64,000 bases of DNA from VGTK01 sp046327915 (GCA_046327915.1 JAXLXO010000009.1:112696-176695); one strand, 5' to 3'; shown: positions 25,976 through 34,832, counted from the stretch's first letter. Notes: generated from the sequence alone by a model not told the origin. Program-made: numbers and translations.

Positions 25976-27586
25976 ATGAGCCTGCGTCGTCCTGGATCTC
26001 GAACCCGCCTCCACCGCCGGCCCTCCAACGGCAGACGCGCGCGTCTCGGCAGGACCATCGCCGCGACGTCGGGCGTGGCCCTCCTGGTCACCGCCGCCCT
26101 CGCCGGCGCGCAGAGCTTCGGCCGCAAGGCGCCGCTCACGAAGCTGGAGCTCGGTCCCCGCAACGGACAGGCGGTCGCCGCCCTGCCGACGGACTGGACC
26201 GCGTACACCGCGATCGCCGAGACCCAGATGGACATCGGCTCGAACATCGAGGTGAGCGGCAACTACGCCGTCCGTCAGCCCGGCGGACTGCTCAACTGCG
26301 GCACCAACCTGTTCCACAACTCCGTGCCGGCCGACAGCTTCCTCGCGGCGGACAGCATCGTCTGCGAGAACGGCGCGTCGGTGAACAACGTGTTCACCAA
26401 CGACCTCCAGCTCGACGGAACCGCCGAGGTTCGCGGCACGACCAGCCCGCTCTCGCCGCTGCCGATCAACATCAACGTGCCGACGCTCCCGGCCGCGGTG
26501 AACGACGGCTGCACCGCGTCGGCCTCGGACGTGACCGTGACCGTGGCGCAATCCCCCAAGACGCTCGCACCGGGCTGCTACAAGGACCTCGACGTCAAGG
26601 ACGGCGCGGTCGTGGAACTGAACGGCACCTACATCTTCCGCAACGTCCTCATCGAGGGTAGCACGTCGAGCGGTGGCGGCTCGCTGGTCGCCACCGGCGC
26701 CACCGTCATCAACGTGCAGGGCACCTTCCTCACCGAGATCAACGCGGACGTCTTCCCCGACAGCTCGGATCCCGCCGACCTGCTGGTCAACGTGAAGGGC
26801 GTCAACAACCAGATCGGCAACGGCGCCCTCACCAACCCGAACTCGCTGTTCATCGGCCGCATCGTCGCACCGAACGACAACAACCTGCAGTTCGGCGTCC
26901 GCTCGGTGTTCGTCGGCAACGCGTACGCGGCCGAGTTGTTCATCTTCGGCGTCCACCTGCCGCGCACCCCGAGCCCGACGCCGACCAGGACCCCGACGCC
27001 GACGCCCACCGCGACGCCCACCGCAACGCCCACGAAGACGCCGACGCCGACGCCGACCAAGCCGTTCATCCCGACCGCGACGCCGACGCCGACTCCGACC
27101 CCGACCGCAACGCCGAAGTTCACGCCGACGCCGACCCCGACGCCGACGGCCACTCCGGTGCACACGCCGACGCCGACTCCGACGCCCACGGCCACCCCGG
27201 TCGTGACGCCGACGCCGACGCGCACGCCGACGCTCACCGTGACGCCGACGCCGGTCAACACGCCGACCGCGACGCCGGTCCGCACGCCGACGCCGACCCC
27301 GACGAGCACCGCGCTCGCCACGCCGACGCCGACGCTGCCGTTCGTGCCTCCCACGCCGACGCCGAAGACCACGGCCACGCCGAAGGTCACGGGAACGCCG
27401 ACGCCCACCGCGCTCGCGACGCCGACCCCGACCTTGCCGTTCGTGCCGCCGACCCCGACCTCGTCGGTCGCCGGCTGGCGCAAGAAGCCCTGGGGCCGCA
27501 TGTTCCCGTTCCTGCCGAACGCGGACCTGTCGCGCGGCGGACGCGGCTACCCGAGCATGAAGATGCCGCTCAAGCGGACGCATTGA
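25976..27586 (+). CDS. Secreted protein with a polymer-forming-like domain and long Thr-Pro repeat tail
   Basis: The ATG at 25976 (GAGGGG nine bases upstream) gives 536 residues. Residues 1-50 are a long basic start, a hydrophobic core (VALLVTAALAGAQS) and a cleavage-like AGAQS. Residues about 60-325 hold short beta-rich stretches (GSNIEVSGNYAV, LQLDGTAEVRG, GAVVELNGTYIF, PNSLFIGRIVAP) like bactofilin-type or choice-of-anchor domains. Residues about 330-500 are mostly TPTPT units interrupted by KPFIPT and LPFVPP blocks. The end is short and basic, with no membrane helix, LPXTG or PEP-CTERM signal. A strong terminator follows. Role unknown; surface structural protein is the best guess. Confidence 0.65.
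   Translation: MSLRRPGSRTRLHRRPSNGRRARLGRTIAATSGVALLVTAALAGAQSFGRKAPLTKLELGPRNGQAVAALPTDWTAYTAIAETQMDIGSNIEVSGNYAVRQPGGLLNCGTNLFHNSVPADSFLAADSIVCENGASVNNVFTNDLQLDGTAEVRGTTSPLSPLPININVPTLPAAVNDGCTASASDVTVTVAQSPKTLAPGCYKDLDVKDGAVVELNGTYIFRNVLIEGSTSSGGGSLVATGATVINVQGTFLTEINADVFPDSSDPADLLVNVKGVNNQIGNGALTNPNSLFIGRIVAPNDNNLQFGVRSVFVGNAYAAELFIFGVHLPRTPSPTPTRTPTPTPTATPTATPTKTPTPTPTKPFIPTATPTPTPTPTATPKFTPTPTPTPTATPVHTPTPTPTPTATPVVTPTPTRTPTLTVTPTPVNTPTATPVRTPTPTPTSTALATPTPTLPFVPPTPTPKTTATPKVTGTPTPTALATPTPTLPFVPPTPTSSVAGWRKKPWGRMFPFLPNADLSRGGRGYPSMKMPLKRTH
26969..27462 (+). repeat. Thr-Pro-coding hexanucleotide-like repeat tract
   Basis: About 490 bases are built from variants of ACGCCG/ACSCCS encoding Thr-Pro pairs, with scattered Ala-Thr, Val and Lys codons. 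It contains two near-copies of a longer block (ALATPTPTLPFVPPTP), at about 27310-27360 and 27412-27458, suggesting internal duplication. Replication slippage could vary its length. Confidence 0.8.
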
Positions 27587-28251
27587 GCGGAACGTCCAAC
27601 CGTGAAGGCGGGCCGTCGCGCGAGCGGCGGCCCGCTTTCGTTTGCGCGCCGCTCTACCCGATCCTCGACACGACCGGCGACCTCGCGGCACTGCGCGTCC
27701 TGCTCGACGCCGTGCTCCGCGCGCGGCCACCGTGGCTCCAGCTTCGCTGGAAGGACGCACCCGGCGGCCCGCTGCTCGCGCTGGCGCGCGAGGTCGTGGA
27801 GCGCGCCGCCGCGGTGGGCTGCAACGTCATCGTGAACGACCGCCTCGACGTCGCCCTCGCGAGCGGCGCAGCAGGTGTCCACCTCGGACAGGACGACCTG
27901 CCACTCGCGGCCGCGCGCCGCTTGGCGGGCGATCGCCTCGTGCTCGGCGTCTCGACGCACGACGTGGCGGAGGCGCGCGCCGCCGCGGACGGCGGCGCCG
28001 ATTACGTCGGCTTCGGCCCCATGTTCACGACGACGAGCAAGGCCGACGCGCTCACGCCGCGCACGCTCGAAGGCCTGCAGACGGTTCGCGCCGCGATTCG
28101 CATCCCGATCGTCGCCATCGGCGGCATCGGCCCCGACGCGGCTCCCGCGATCCTCGACGCCGGCGCCGACGCCGTCGCCATGATCAGCGCGATCGCCAAC
28201 GCCCCCGACCCGGCGGAGCTCTGCGCGCGGCTCATGGTCCGCCGCGCGTAG
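27583..28251 (+). CDS. thiE: Thiamine-phosphate synthase
   Basis: The 222-residue frame has the ThiE core: LYPILDTTGD, QLRWKDAPGG, CNVIVNDRLDVA, GVHLGQDDLP, GVSTHDVAEA, VGFGPMFTTTSK and VAIGGIGPDAA. It joins the hydroxymethylpyrimidine and thiazole moieties to make thiamine phosphate. No ATG is available. The only upstream start is a TTG at 27583 overlapping the preceding stop, and the resulting leader peptide spans a strong terminator. The true start is therefore doubtful, although the family core from residue 24 on is intact. Confidence 0.85.
   Translation: MSGTSNREGGPSRERRPAFVCAPLYPILDTTGDLAALRVLLDAVLRARPPWLQLRWKDAPGGPLLALAREVVERAAAVGCNVIVNDRLDVALASGAAGVHLGQDDLPLAAARRLAGDRLVLGVSTHDVAEARAAADGGADYVGFGPMFTTTSKADALTPRTLEGLQTVRAAIRIPIVAIGGIGPDAAPAILDAGADAVAMISAIANAPDPAELCARLMVRRA
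27608..27643 (+). terminator. Intrinsic terminator after the Thr-Pro protein gene
   Basis: A 12-base-pair GC-rich stem (27608-27619 with 27624-27635, one G-U pair) closes a GCGA loop of the GNRA type. TTTCGTTT follows at once. It begins 22 bases after the stop codon. It also lies within the first codons assigned to thiE. Confidence 0.8.
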
Positions 28252-28268
28252 CGCCCCGCCACGAAGCC

Positions 28269-29663
28269 TTACAGCTCTGCCTCGTCGAACTGCGGCGGCT
28301 GCTCGTCGTCCTCGCGCGAGCTCAGGTTCTCGAAGGTGGTGAACTCCTTGCGGAACGCGAGCTTGACGGTGCCCTGCGGCCCGTTGCGCTGCTTGGCGAT
28401 GATGATCTCGGCCGTCCCCTCGTCGGGTGACGCCTTGTTGTAGAAGTCGTCGCGGTAGACGAACGCGATCACGTCGGCGTCCTGCTCGATGGCGCCCGAC
28501 TCGCGCAGGTCGGACATCATGGGACGCTTGTCGGCGCGCGACTCGACGGCGCGATTGAGCTGCGAAAGCGCGATCACCGGCACCGACAGCTCCTTCGCCA
28601 GCGCCTTCAGCGAGCGCGAGATCAGCGAGATCTCCTGCTCGCGGTTGTCGGTCTTGCTGTGAGCACGCATCAGCTGCAGGTAGTCGACGACGATCAGGCC
28701 GAGTCCGCCATCCCTCTCGCGCTCGCGCTGCAGACGGCGCGACTTGGCGCGCATCTCGAGGATCGACAGCGCCGGGGTGTCGTCGATGTAGAACGGCAGG
28801 TCGGCGAGCCGCCCGGCAGCCATCGCCAGCCGCGGGAAGTCGCGGTCGCCCAGATATCCCGTGCGGACCTTGCCGCCGTCGACGCGCGCCTCGCCGCACA
28901 GCATGCGCAGGACCAGCGACTCCTTCGACATTTCGAGCGAGAAGATCACGACGGCCTTGCCGCCGGAGTTCGCCGCGGCGTACTGCGCGAGGTTGGTCGC
29001 GAACGCGCTCTTGCCCATCGACGGACGTCCCGCGACGATGATCAGGTCGGACGGCTGCAGCCCGGACGTCATGCGGTCGAGCTCGTAGAAGCCGGTCGGC
29101 ACGCCGGTGACGGCCTCCTTCTTCTCGTAGAGCGTCTCGATCTGCTTGATCGAGTGCACGATGATCGACTCGATCTTCGCGTACGGCTGCCGGATCTTGC
29201 GCTGGCTGATCTCGAAGATCATGCGCTCGGCGTCGTCGAGAAATTCCGACACGTCGCCGGCGCCGTCGGCGGCGCGCTGCGCGATGTCGGTGGACGCCTC
29301 CATCAGCGCGCGCAGCACCGCCTTGTCCTTGACGATCTGCGCGTAGAGGTCGACGTTCGCGGCGGTCGCCGTGCGCTCGACGAGCTCGGCGAGCGCCGCC
29401 GCGCCGCCGACGGCCTCGAGGTCGCCGCGCCGCTTCAGGCACTCGGCGAGCGTGATCACGTCGGCGCGCTCGCGGCGGTCGTCGAGGTCGTTCAGCGCGC
29501 GGAAGATGCGCCGGTGCGACTCGCGGTAGAAGTCGTCCGCCTGCACGATCTCGTTGGCGCGGTCGAGCGCACGATTGTCCAGCAGGATCGCGCCCAGGAC
29601 CGCCTCCTCCGCCTCGATGCTCTGCGGGGGAACGCGGCCCGGACCGAACGATTCCTCACTCAC
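28269..29663 (-). CDS. dnaB: Replicative DNA helicase
   Basis: The GTG at 29663 is chosen because GGAGG lies six bases before it; the TTG two codons upstream overlaps that site. The 464-residue protein has the N-terminal DnaB domain (EAEEAVLGAILLD), the linker, and the RecA-like ATPase with Walker A GRPSMGKSAFA near residue 212. LIVVDYLQLM is the Walker B, and the C-terminal region includes SQLNRAVESR. It unwinds DNA at the replication fork. No intein interrupts it. It converges on thiE with only 17 bases between the stops. Confidence 0.97.
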   Translation of the reverse strand: MSEESFGPGRVPPQSIEAEEAVLGAILLDNRALDRANEIVQADDFYRESHRRIFRALNDLDDRRERADVITLAECLKRRGDLEAVGGAAALAELVERTATAANVDLYAQIVKDKAVLRALMEASTDIAQRAADGAGDVSEFLDDAERMIFEISQRKIRQPYAKIESIIVHSIKQIETLYEKKEAVTGVPTGFYELDRMTSGLQPSDLIIVAGRPSMGKSAFATNLAQYAAANSGGKAVVIFSLEMSKESLVLRMLCGEARVDGGKVRTGYLGDRDFPRLAMAAGRLADLPFYIDDTPALSILEMRAKSRRLQRERERDGGLGLIVVDYLQLMRAHSKTDNREQEISLISRSLKALAKELSVPVIALSQLNRAVESRADKRPMMSDLRESGAIEQDADVIAFVYRDDFYNKASPDEGTAEIIIAKQRNGPQGTVKLAFRKEFTTFENLSSREDDEQPPQFDEAEL

Positions 29664-29814
29664 CGCCAACCTCCGGGTGCTGCTGCGCGCCGTGCGCGAC
29701 CGACCGACGAACGAACTCGAGACTGCGAACTGCGGGAAGGGATCGCCTTCTAGACCCGACGGGTCCGGACGGCAAGTGGCCCGCGTCCGCGGGCGGCGCG
29801 AGCGGCGCTCGTCC

Positions 29815-30291
29815 TCAGCGTGCGTTCTTCCCGGCCTGCTCGATGATCGCGTCGAGCGCGCGATGGTCCTGCTCGGTCAGGTGCTCGCGGGGCACCGGCT
29901 TTGGCTTGACCTTGCGCACCTTGTCCGCGGCGGCCCGCCGGGTGGCCGGCGTCGCGGTGACGGACGGCGCGTCGGTCGGTTCCGACGGCGGTGCCGCGTC
30001 GACGGCCGCCGGGGCAGGAGCCGCCGCTGACGGAGCTTCCGCGGGCACCGCCGCGGCGTCCTCGACGTCGACCGCGGCCGGTGCTGCGACCGGTGCACCC
30101 GCGAGCGGCGCACGCACCGGTGCTTCCTCACGCACGGCGCCCACCGGCGCTCGCGACGGATCCTCGCCCAGCAGCGCCAGCGTCGCGGAGAATGCGGCGT
30201 ACGCGGCGATGCCGAGCACCGGCACCGCGAGCCACCACGCGCTCCAGCGCGCCTCGCTGCGGGCCGGCCTGCGCCGCTCAGCGCGCGGCAC
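29815..30291 (-). CDS. Single-pass, Ala/Pro-rich hypothetical membrane protein
   Basis: The 158-residue protein has a basic N-terminus, one membrane helix at about residues 19-42 (WWLAVPVLGIAAYAAFSATL), then a long Ala/Pro/Val-rich region and a basic C-terminal segment. No family was recognised. It overlaps the end of the phosphatase gene by 14 bases, so they may be co-transcribed. The 151 bases between it and dnaB contain a perfect GCCCGCG/CGCGGGC palindrome but no T-run. Confidence 0.5.
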   Translation of the reverse strand: MPRAERRRPARSEARWSAWWLAVPVLGIAAYAAFSATLALLGEDPSRAPVGAVREEAPVRAPLAGAPVAAPAAVDVEDAAAVPAEAPSAAAPAPAAVDAAPPSEPTDAPSVTATPATRRAAADKVRKVKPKPVPREHLTEQDHRALDAIIEQAGKNAR

Positions 30292-30949
30292 TGCGCTCTC
30301 CGGGTCCGACGATCTCCCACCCGCGCCGCCGTGCCTCGCGCCGAAGCAGGCGGTCCGGATTGACCACGCGCGGATTTCCCACCAGCTCGAGCACCGGGAG
30401 GTCGGTCACCGAGTCGGTGTAGAAGAAGCTCTGCGCGAGGTCGACGTCGCGCTCGCTGGCGAACGCGCGCGCCCAGTGGACCTTGCCGCGCCCGTAGCAG
30501 ACCGGCACGATCGCGCGCCCGGTGAAGCGTCCGTCGACGACCTCGAGGCGCGTGACCAGCAGGTGCTCGACGCCGAGATCGCGCGCCAGCGGCTCCGCGA
30601 GGTAGTTGGTGCTGCTCGACAGCAGCGCCAGCTCGTGGCCGGCACGGCGGTGCTCCTCGACGCGCTCGAGCATCTGCGGGACCAGGTAGTCGCGTACCAC
30701 CTCGCGGTACCACTGGTCGCAGAAGCCCTTGATCTCGGCCTCGTCCTGGCCGCGGATCAGATCGCTGGCGCGCTCGAACGCGCGCTCGATGTCGAGCATG
30801 TTCAGCCGGTACTGCAGCAGGTAGTACGCGGTGCGGACGAGGTCGCGCCGGCGCGCACGCCCGTGGCGCCGCATGTAACGCGCGTAGAGCGGCGCGGTGT
30901 TCACCGAGACCAGCGTCCCGTCGATGTCGAAGAACGCGGCGACTCTCAA
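30278..30949 (-). CDS. HAD-family phosphatase (SerB-like, HAD-IB)
   Basis: The TTG at 30949 has AGGAG eight bases upstream; a GTG at 30955 is the alternative but lies too close to that site. The 223-residue product opens VAAFFDIDGTLVSVNTAPLY, the HAD motif I with the nucleophile Asp. Motif II is ALLSSSTNYLAEPLA, and FYTDSVTDLPVLE is the acidic motif. HAD-IB members act on phosphoserine and similar small phosphates; the substrate is not determined here. Confidence 0.8.
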   Translation of the reverse strand: MRVAAFFDIDGTLVSVNTAPLYARYMRRHGRARRRDLVRTAYYLLQYRLNMLDIERAFERASDLIRGQDEAEIKGFCDQWYREVVRDYLVPQMLERVEEHRRAGHELALLSSSTNYLAEPLARDLGVEHLLVTRLEVVDGRFTGRAIVPVCYGRGKVHWARAFASERDVDLAQSFFYTDSVTDLPVLELVGNPRVVNPDRLLRREARRRGWEIVGPGERSAAR

Positions 30950-30995
30950 CGGCACATCTCCTGCCCCGGCTTCGGGCTGCCGAAGGGCGGCCCCG

Positions 30996-31040
30996 CGGAA
31001 ATGAAGAAGCGGGGACGGCGCGTCAAGCACCGTCCCCGCT
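30996..31040 (-). terminator. Intrinsic terminator after the acetyl-CoA acetyltransferase gene
   Basis: A perfect 11-base-pair stem (31008-31018 with 31030-31040) is followed on the minus strand by a T-rich stretch, TTCTTCATTTCC. It sits 21 bases beyond the acetyltransferase stop. Confidence 0.75.
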
Positions 31041-31061
31041 CCGGTGTCGTCGGTCCGGCGC

Positions 31062-32243
31062 TCAGCGCTCGACGAGCATCGCGATGCCCTGGCCACCGCC
31101 GATGCACAGCGACGCGACGCCGAGGTTCACGTCGCGGTCCTGCATCGCGTGCAGCAGGGTCACGAGGACGCGCGCGCCGCTGGCACCGATCGGGTGTCCG
31201 AGCGCGATCGCGCCGCCGTTCACGTTGACCTTGCTCGCGTCGAGCTTGAGCTCGCGCAGCACGCCGAGCGACTGCGCGGCGAAGGCCTCGTTGAGCTCCC
31301 AGAGGCCGACCTGCTCCTTCTTGACGCCGGTCCGCGCGAGCACCTTCTCGACCGCGGGCCACGGGCCCATGCCCATGATCGACGGATCGACGCCGGCCGC
31401 GGCCCAGCCGCGGATGCGCGCGAGCGGCTTCAGGCCGCGGTCCTTCGCGGCCTTCTCGCTCATGACCACCAGCGCGGCTGCGCCGTCGTTGATGCCCGAC
31501 GCGTTGCCGGCGGTGACGCTGCCGTCCTTCTTGAACGCCGCACGCAGACCGGCGAGCTTCTCGGCGGTCGTGTCGGCGCGCGGGAACTCGTCGACCGCGA
31601 ACTGCACGGTCTCGCCCTTCTTCTTGCCCGGAACGTCGACCGGCACGATCTCGGCGCGGAACTTCCCGTTCTGCTGCGCCGCCGCCGCCTTCGCCTGGCT
31701 CTGCGCCGAGAACTCGTCCTGCTCGGCGCGGCTGATCTCGTACTTCGCGGCGACGTTCTCCGCCGTGATGCCCATGTGCACGTGCGTGATCGGGCACGAC
31801 AGGCCGTCGTTGATCATCGAGTCGAGCAGCTCGCCGTGGCCGAGACGGTAGCCGTAGCGCGCCTTCTGCAGCAGGTACGGCGCGTTCGACATGCTCTCCA
31901 TGCCGCCCGCCACCGCGACGTCGTACTCGCCCAGGAGGACGCCGGAAGCCGCGTTCGCGACCGCCTTGAGGCCCGAGCCGCACGCCTTGTTGATGCCGTA
32001 GCCGGGAACTTCCTTCGGGATGCCCGCCTCGAGGTAGGCGACGCGCGCCGCGTTGAGGCCGAGGCCCGCCGCGAGCACGTTGCCGAGGATCACCTCACCG
32101 ACGTCCTTGCCCTCGACACCGGCGCGCTTGAGCGCCTCGCGGATCGCGATCGCGCCGAGCGCCGTCGCGGGCTGTCCCGCGAGCGCGCCGCCCATCGACC
32201 CGATCGCGGTACGCGTCGCCGAAACGATGACTGCTTCTGCCAT
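31062..32243 (-). CDS. Acetyl-CoA C-acetyltransferase (thiolase)
   Basis: The 393-residue protein has all thiolase landmarks: the nucleophilic Cys in INKACGSGLKAV near residue 90, NVNGGAIALGHPIGASGAR with the catalytic His, and CIGGGQGIAM with the second Cys. It condenses or cleaves acetoacetyl-CoA, serving fatty-acid, isoprenoid or polyhydroxyalkanoate metabolism. Length matches AtoB/PhaA. A terminator follows, so it is probably transcribed alone or as the last gene of a short unit. Confidence 0.95.
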   Translation of the reverse strand: MAEAVIVSATRTAIGSMGGALAGQPATALGAIAIREALKRAGVEGKDVGEVILGNVLAAGLGLNAARVAYLEAGIPKEVPGYGINKACGSGLKAVANAASGVLLGEYDVAVAGGMESMSNAPYLLQKARYGYRLGHGELLDSMINDGLSCPITHVHMGITAENVAAKYEISRAEQDEFSAQSQAKAAAAQQNGKFRAEIVPVDVPGKKKGETVQFAVDEFPRADTTAEKLAGLRAAFKKDGSVTAGNASGINDGAAALVVMSEKAAKDRGLKPLARIRGWAAAGVDPSIMGMGPWPAVEKVLARTGVKKEQVGLWELNEAFAAQSLGVLRELKLDASKVNVNGGAIALGHPIGASGARVLVTLLHAMQDRDVNLGVASLCIGGGQGIAMLVER

Positions 32244-32318
32244 TTCTTCCTCCGTTGATCGGGTTTGTGCCGATGCGGCCCGGCTGGCGGGCTCGAGTAA
32301 CGGCGGGCGGGAGCCCGC

Positions 32319-33416
32319 TCAGTGTGCCACCCCGTTGTACCAGTTCATTCCGACGATCTGCGCGCGGCGGCTGAGACGCGCGATCCGGAAGCACAGCGGC
32401 CCTGCCGGGCCGTACATCATGCGCGCCGCGAAGCCCAGTCGGTGCAGCTTCCGGCCCATGGGCGAGCGGCGCACCGTACGGTCATAGCCACGAAAGCCCA
32501 GATCGCCAGTGGCGAAGGCCTGCCCGAGCGTTCTCGCCGCGAGCTGTCCGAACTGCAGCGCGAACGAGATGCCCTCGCCGAGCAGCGGGTCGACCCCGGC
32601 CGCGTCCCCGACCAGCAGGACGCCCGGCGCCGAGATCGCCTCGCCGCCCCGGTAGAGCCGGATGGGATGCGCCTTGCGCGGGGCGTCGTCGGCACCGGCC
32701 CGGTCGTCGAGCAGCCGGGCGAGGCGTCCGCCCTCGCCGCGCCGCGCCAGCGAGTACACGCCGACGTTCCAGTGCGGCCGCCCCTCGATCAGGCAGGGGA
32801 AGGACCACGCGTAGCCGGACAGGCCGTCGAGGACGGCGCGGAAGTCGAACTCGAAGCGCGGCGGGGCCTCGGCCGCGTCGATCGGCACGTCGCACATCAC
32901 GGCGCGCGCGACCCAGCCCTCTTCGTCGCTGATCAGCGTACGGCGCACCAGGCTGCCCGAGCCGTCGGCGCCGACCACCACCCGGGTGCGGATCTCGCCC
33001 TGATCGGTCGTCAGCACGATCTGCGCGCCCTCGCGCCGCGCGCCGAGCAGCCGCACCGACTCGCGCACCTCGACGCCGTGCTTGCGCGCGGCGTCGAGCA
33101 GCATGGCGTCGAACTCGCGGCGGCGGATCACGCGGCAGCAGTCGGGGCTCGCGATGTCGATGCGCTCGCCCGCGACGTCGACGCGCGCGTGGTCCACGCG
33201 CACGAACGGGACGTCCAGCCCGAGCCCGAGCTCGCCGAGGATCGACATGGTGTGCGGGATCAGGCCGCCGGCGCAGGTCTTGTCGCGCGGGAAGGCGGCG
33301 CGGTCGAGGATGAGCGCACGGGATGCCAGCGCGGGATTCTCGCGCGCCAGGGCGATCGCGGTCGCAGCGCCCGCCGGGCCACCGCCGACGATCACCAACT
33401 CCCTGGATTCTGCCAT
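32319..33416 (-). CDS. Geranylgeranyl reductase-family FAD oxidoreductase
   Basis: The 365-residue protein starts with an FAD-binding fold (VIVGGGPAGAATAIALA) and has RDKTCAGGLIP, VVVGADGSGSLVRRTL and VLLVGDAAGVDPLLGEGIS. These mark the geranylgeranyl-reductase/lycopene-cyclase-type flavoproteins. Possible roles include saturating isoprenoid chains of quinones or lipids. It is not followed by a recognisable biosynthetic partner. Confidence 0.85.
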   Translation of the reverse strand: MAESRELVIVGGGPAGAATAIALARENPALASRALILDRAAFPRDKTCAGGLIPHTMSILGELGLGLDVPFVRVDHARVDVAGERIDIASPDCCRVIRRREFDAMLLDAARKHGVEVRESVRLLGARREGAQIVLTTDQGEIRTRVVVGADGSGSLVRRTLISDEEGWVARAVMCDVPIDAAEAPPRFEFDFRAVLDGLSGYAWSFPCLIEGRPHWNVGVYSLARRGEGGRLARLLDDRAGADDAPRKAHPIRLYRGGEAISAPGVLLVGDAAGVDPLLGEGISFALQFGQLAARTLGQAFATGDLGFRGYDRTVRRSPMGRKLHRLGFAARMMYGPAGPLCFRIARLSRRAQIVGMNWYNGVAH

Positions 33417-33498
33417 GGATTCTCGCGCCTCCGTGCGGCGCGGGACCGTCCGTGCGCGGAGCGCACGTCGGTGCCCGGAACGGGCCTCGGGGGTTCGC

Positions 33499-33906
33499 TC
33501 AGTCGACCGCGCGCGGCGGGATGTTCTGCTTCACCCAGTCGATGATCTCCTGGGTCGTCGCGCCCGGCGTGAAGACCTTCGCCACGCCCTGCTTGCCGAG
33601 CGTCGCGATGTCGTCCTCCGGAATGATGCCGCCGCCGAAGACCTTGATGTCGCTCGCGTTGCGCTCGCGCAGCAGGTCGATCACGGCGGGGAACTGCACC
33701 AGATGGGCGCCGGAGAGGATCGACAGGCCGATGCCGTCGACGTCCTCCTGCAGCGCCGCCTCGACGATCATCTCCGGGGTCTGGTGCAGACCCGTGTAGA
33801 TGACCTCGAATCCGGCGTCGCGCAGAGCGCGAGCGATGATCTTTGCGCCACGGTCGTGACCGTCCAGACCGGGCTTGGCGACGAGGATGCGTACCGGGCG
33901 ATCCAT
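33499..33906 (-). CDS. Stand-alone cobalamin-binding domain (methylmalonyl-CoA mutase small subunit-like)
   Basis: The 135-residue protein carries the base-off cobalamin motif DGHDRG within KPGLDGHDRGAKII, followed by GIGLSILSGAHL and VFGGGIIPEDD. It is close to the C-terminal B12 domain of methylmalonyl-CoA-type mutases. The large catalytic subunit is not in the neighbouring genes. Split mutases are common in bacteria and archaea, so it probably pairs with a subunit encoded elsewhere. Confidence 0.9.
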   Translation of the reverse strand: MDRPVRILVAKPGLDGHDRGAKIIARALRDAGFEVIYTGLHQTPEMIVEAALQEDVDGIGLSILSGAHLVQFPAVIDLLRERNASDIKVFGGGIIPEDDIATLGKQGVAKVFTPGATTQEIIDWVKQNIPPRAVD

Positions 33907-33964
33907 GCGACCCGCCTCCTATAACGACGCGGGCGGCGACTCGGCAAGTCGCCCCGGCGCGGCA

Positions 33965-34011
33965 AGGTCACGCGCCACGGCGCGACCGTCCGTCGAGGTC
34001 ACGCGCCACGG
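33965..34011. repeat. 16-base direct repeat at the end of the enoyl-CoA hydratase gene
   Basis: AGGTCACGCGCCACGG occurs at 33965-33980 and again at 33996-34011. The second copy contains the last codons and stop of the enoyl-CoA hydratase gene (minus strand), so the first looks like a short duplication of that gene end. Confidence 0.6.
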
Positions 34012-34772
34012 AACGCGGGCGTGCGCTTCTCGAGAAACGCCGTGAGCCCCTCGCGGGTGTCCGCGGCGGCGAACAGGCTCGCGAAGGCCTCGATCTCGAC
34101 GCGCGCGGCACTGCGCGCGTCGCTGGTCTCCGCCGCCTGCATGGCGGCCTTCGCGCGGGCGAGCGCCAGCGGCGGCCGCTTCGCGAGCTCCTCGGCCCAC
34201 GCGCGCGCAGCCGTGCGGATCTCGGCCTGCGGCACCACACGCTGCACGAGCCCGACACGCAGCGCCTCGTCCGCGGCAATGAGGCGTCCGCCATAGACGA
34301 GCTCGCGCGCCAGCCCGACGCCGACCCGGCGCAGCAGCCGCGAGCAGCCGCCGAAGCCCGGGATCAGTCCGAGGTTCGTCTCCGGCTGTCCGAAGCGCGC
34401 CTTCTCACCGGCGATCGCGAGATCGCACGACAGCAGCAGCTCGCAGCCGCCGCCCAGAGCCGCGCCCTGCACGGACGCCAGCACGACGCTCGGCAGCGCC
34501 TCGAGCGCGTCGAAGGTCTCGTGGCCGAGCTGCGAGAACGCGCGCGCCTCCTCGACCGACATCGCCGACATCGCGGCGATGTCGGCGCCCGAGACGAACA
34601 CGCGGTCGCCCGCGCTCGCGAGCAGCACGACGTGCGCGGGGTCGCGCTGCAGCTCGCCGATCGCGGCGCGCAGCTCGAGCAGCGTGTCGCGGTCGAGCGC
34701 GTTCAGCTTGTCCGCGCGCTCGATCGTCAGCTCGGCGATCGCGCCGTCGCGCTTCAACGAAACAGAGGCCAT
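33999..34772 (-). CDS. Enoyl-CoA hydratase/isomerase family protein
   Basis: The 257-residue crotonase-fold protein shows the oxyanion-hole segments VFVSGADIAAM near residue 60 and VQGAALGGGCELLLSCD near 105. ETNLGLIPGFGG near 134 carries one of the usual catalytic Glu positions. It fits beta-oxidation or related acyl-CoA steps. The adjacent B12-binding gene is on the same strand with a 92-base gap. Confidence 0.9.
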   Translation of the reverse strand: MASVSLKRDGAIAELTIERADKLNALDRDTLLELRAAIGELQRDPAHVVLLASAGDRVFVSGADIAAMSAMSVEEARAFSQLGHETFDALEALPSVVLASVQGAALGGGCELLLSCDLAIAGEKARFGQPETNLGLIPGFGGCSRLLRRVGVGLARELVYGGRLIAADEALRVGLVQRVVPQAEIRTAARAWAEELAKRPPLALARAKAAMQAAETSDARSAARVEIEAFASLFAAADTREGLTAFLEKRTPAFRGA

Positions 34773-34832
34773 CGTCGGTGCTCCCGTGGTCCGTGCGCGC
34801 GCGCCGCTGCGCGTCGCGCGTCAAGTACGTTT

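Noticed and set aside
27540..27586. PEP-CTERM or LPXTG anchor at the end of the Thr-Pro protein
   Set aside because: The C-terminus is short and basic, without a hydrophobic helix or either motif.
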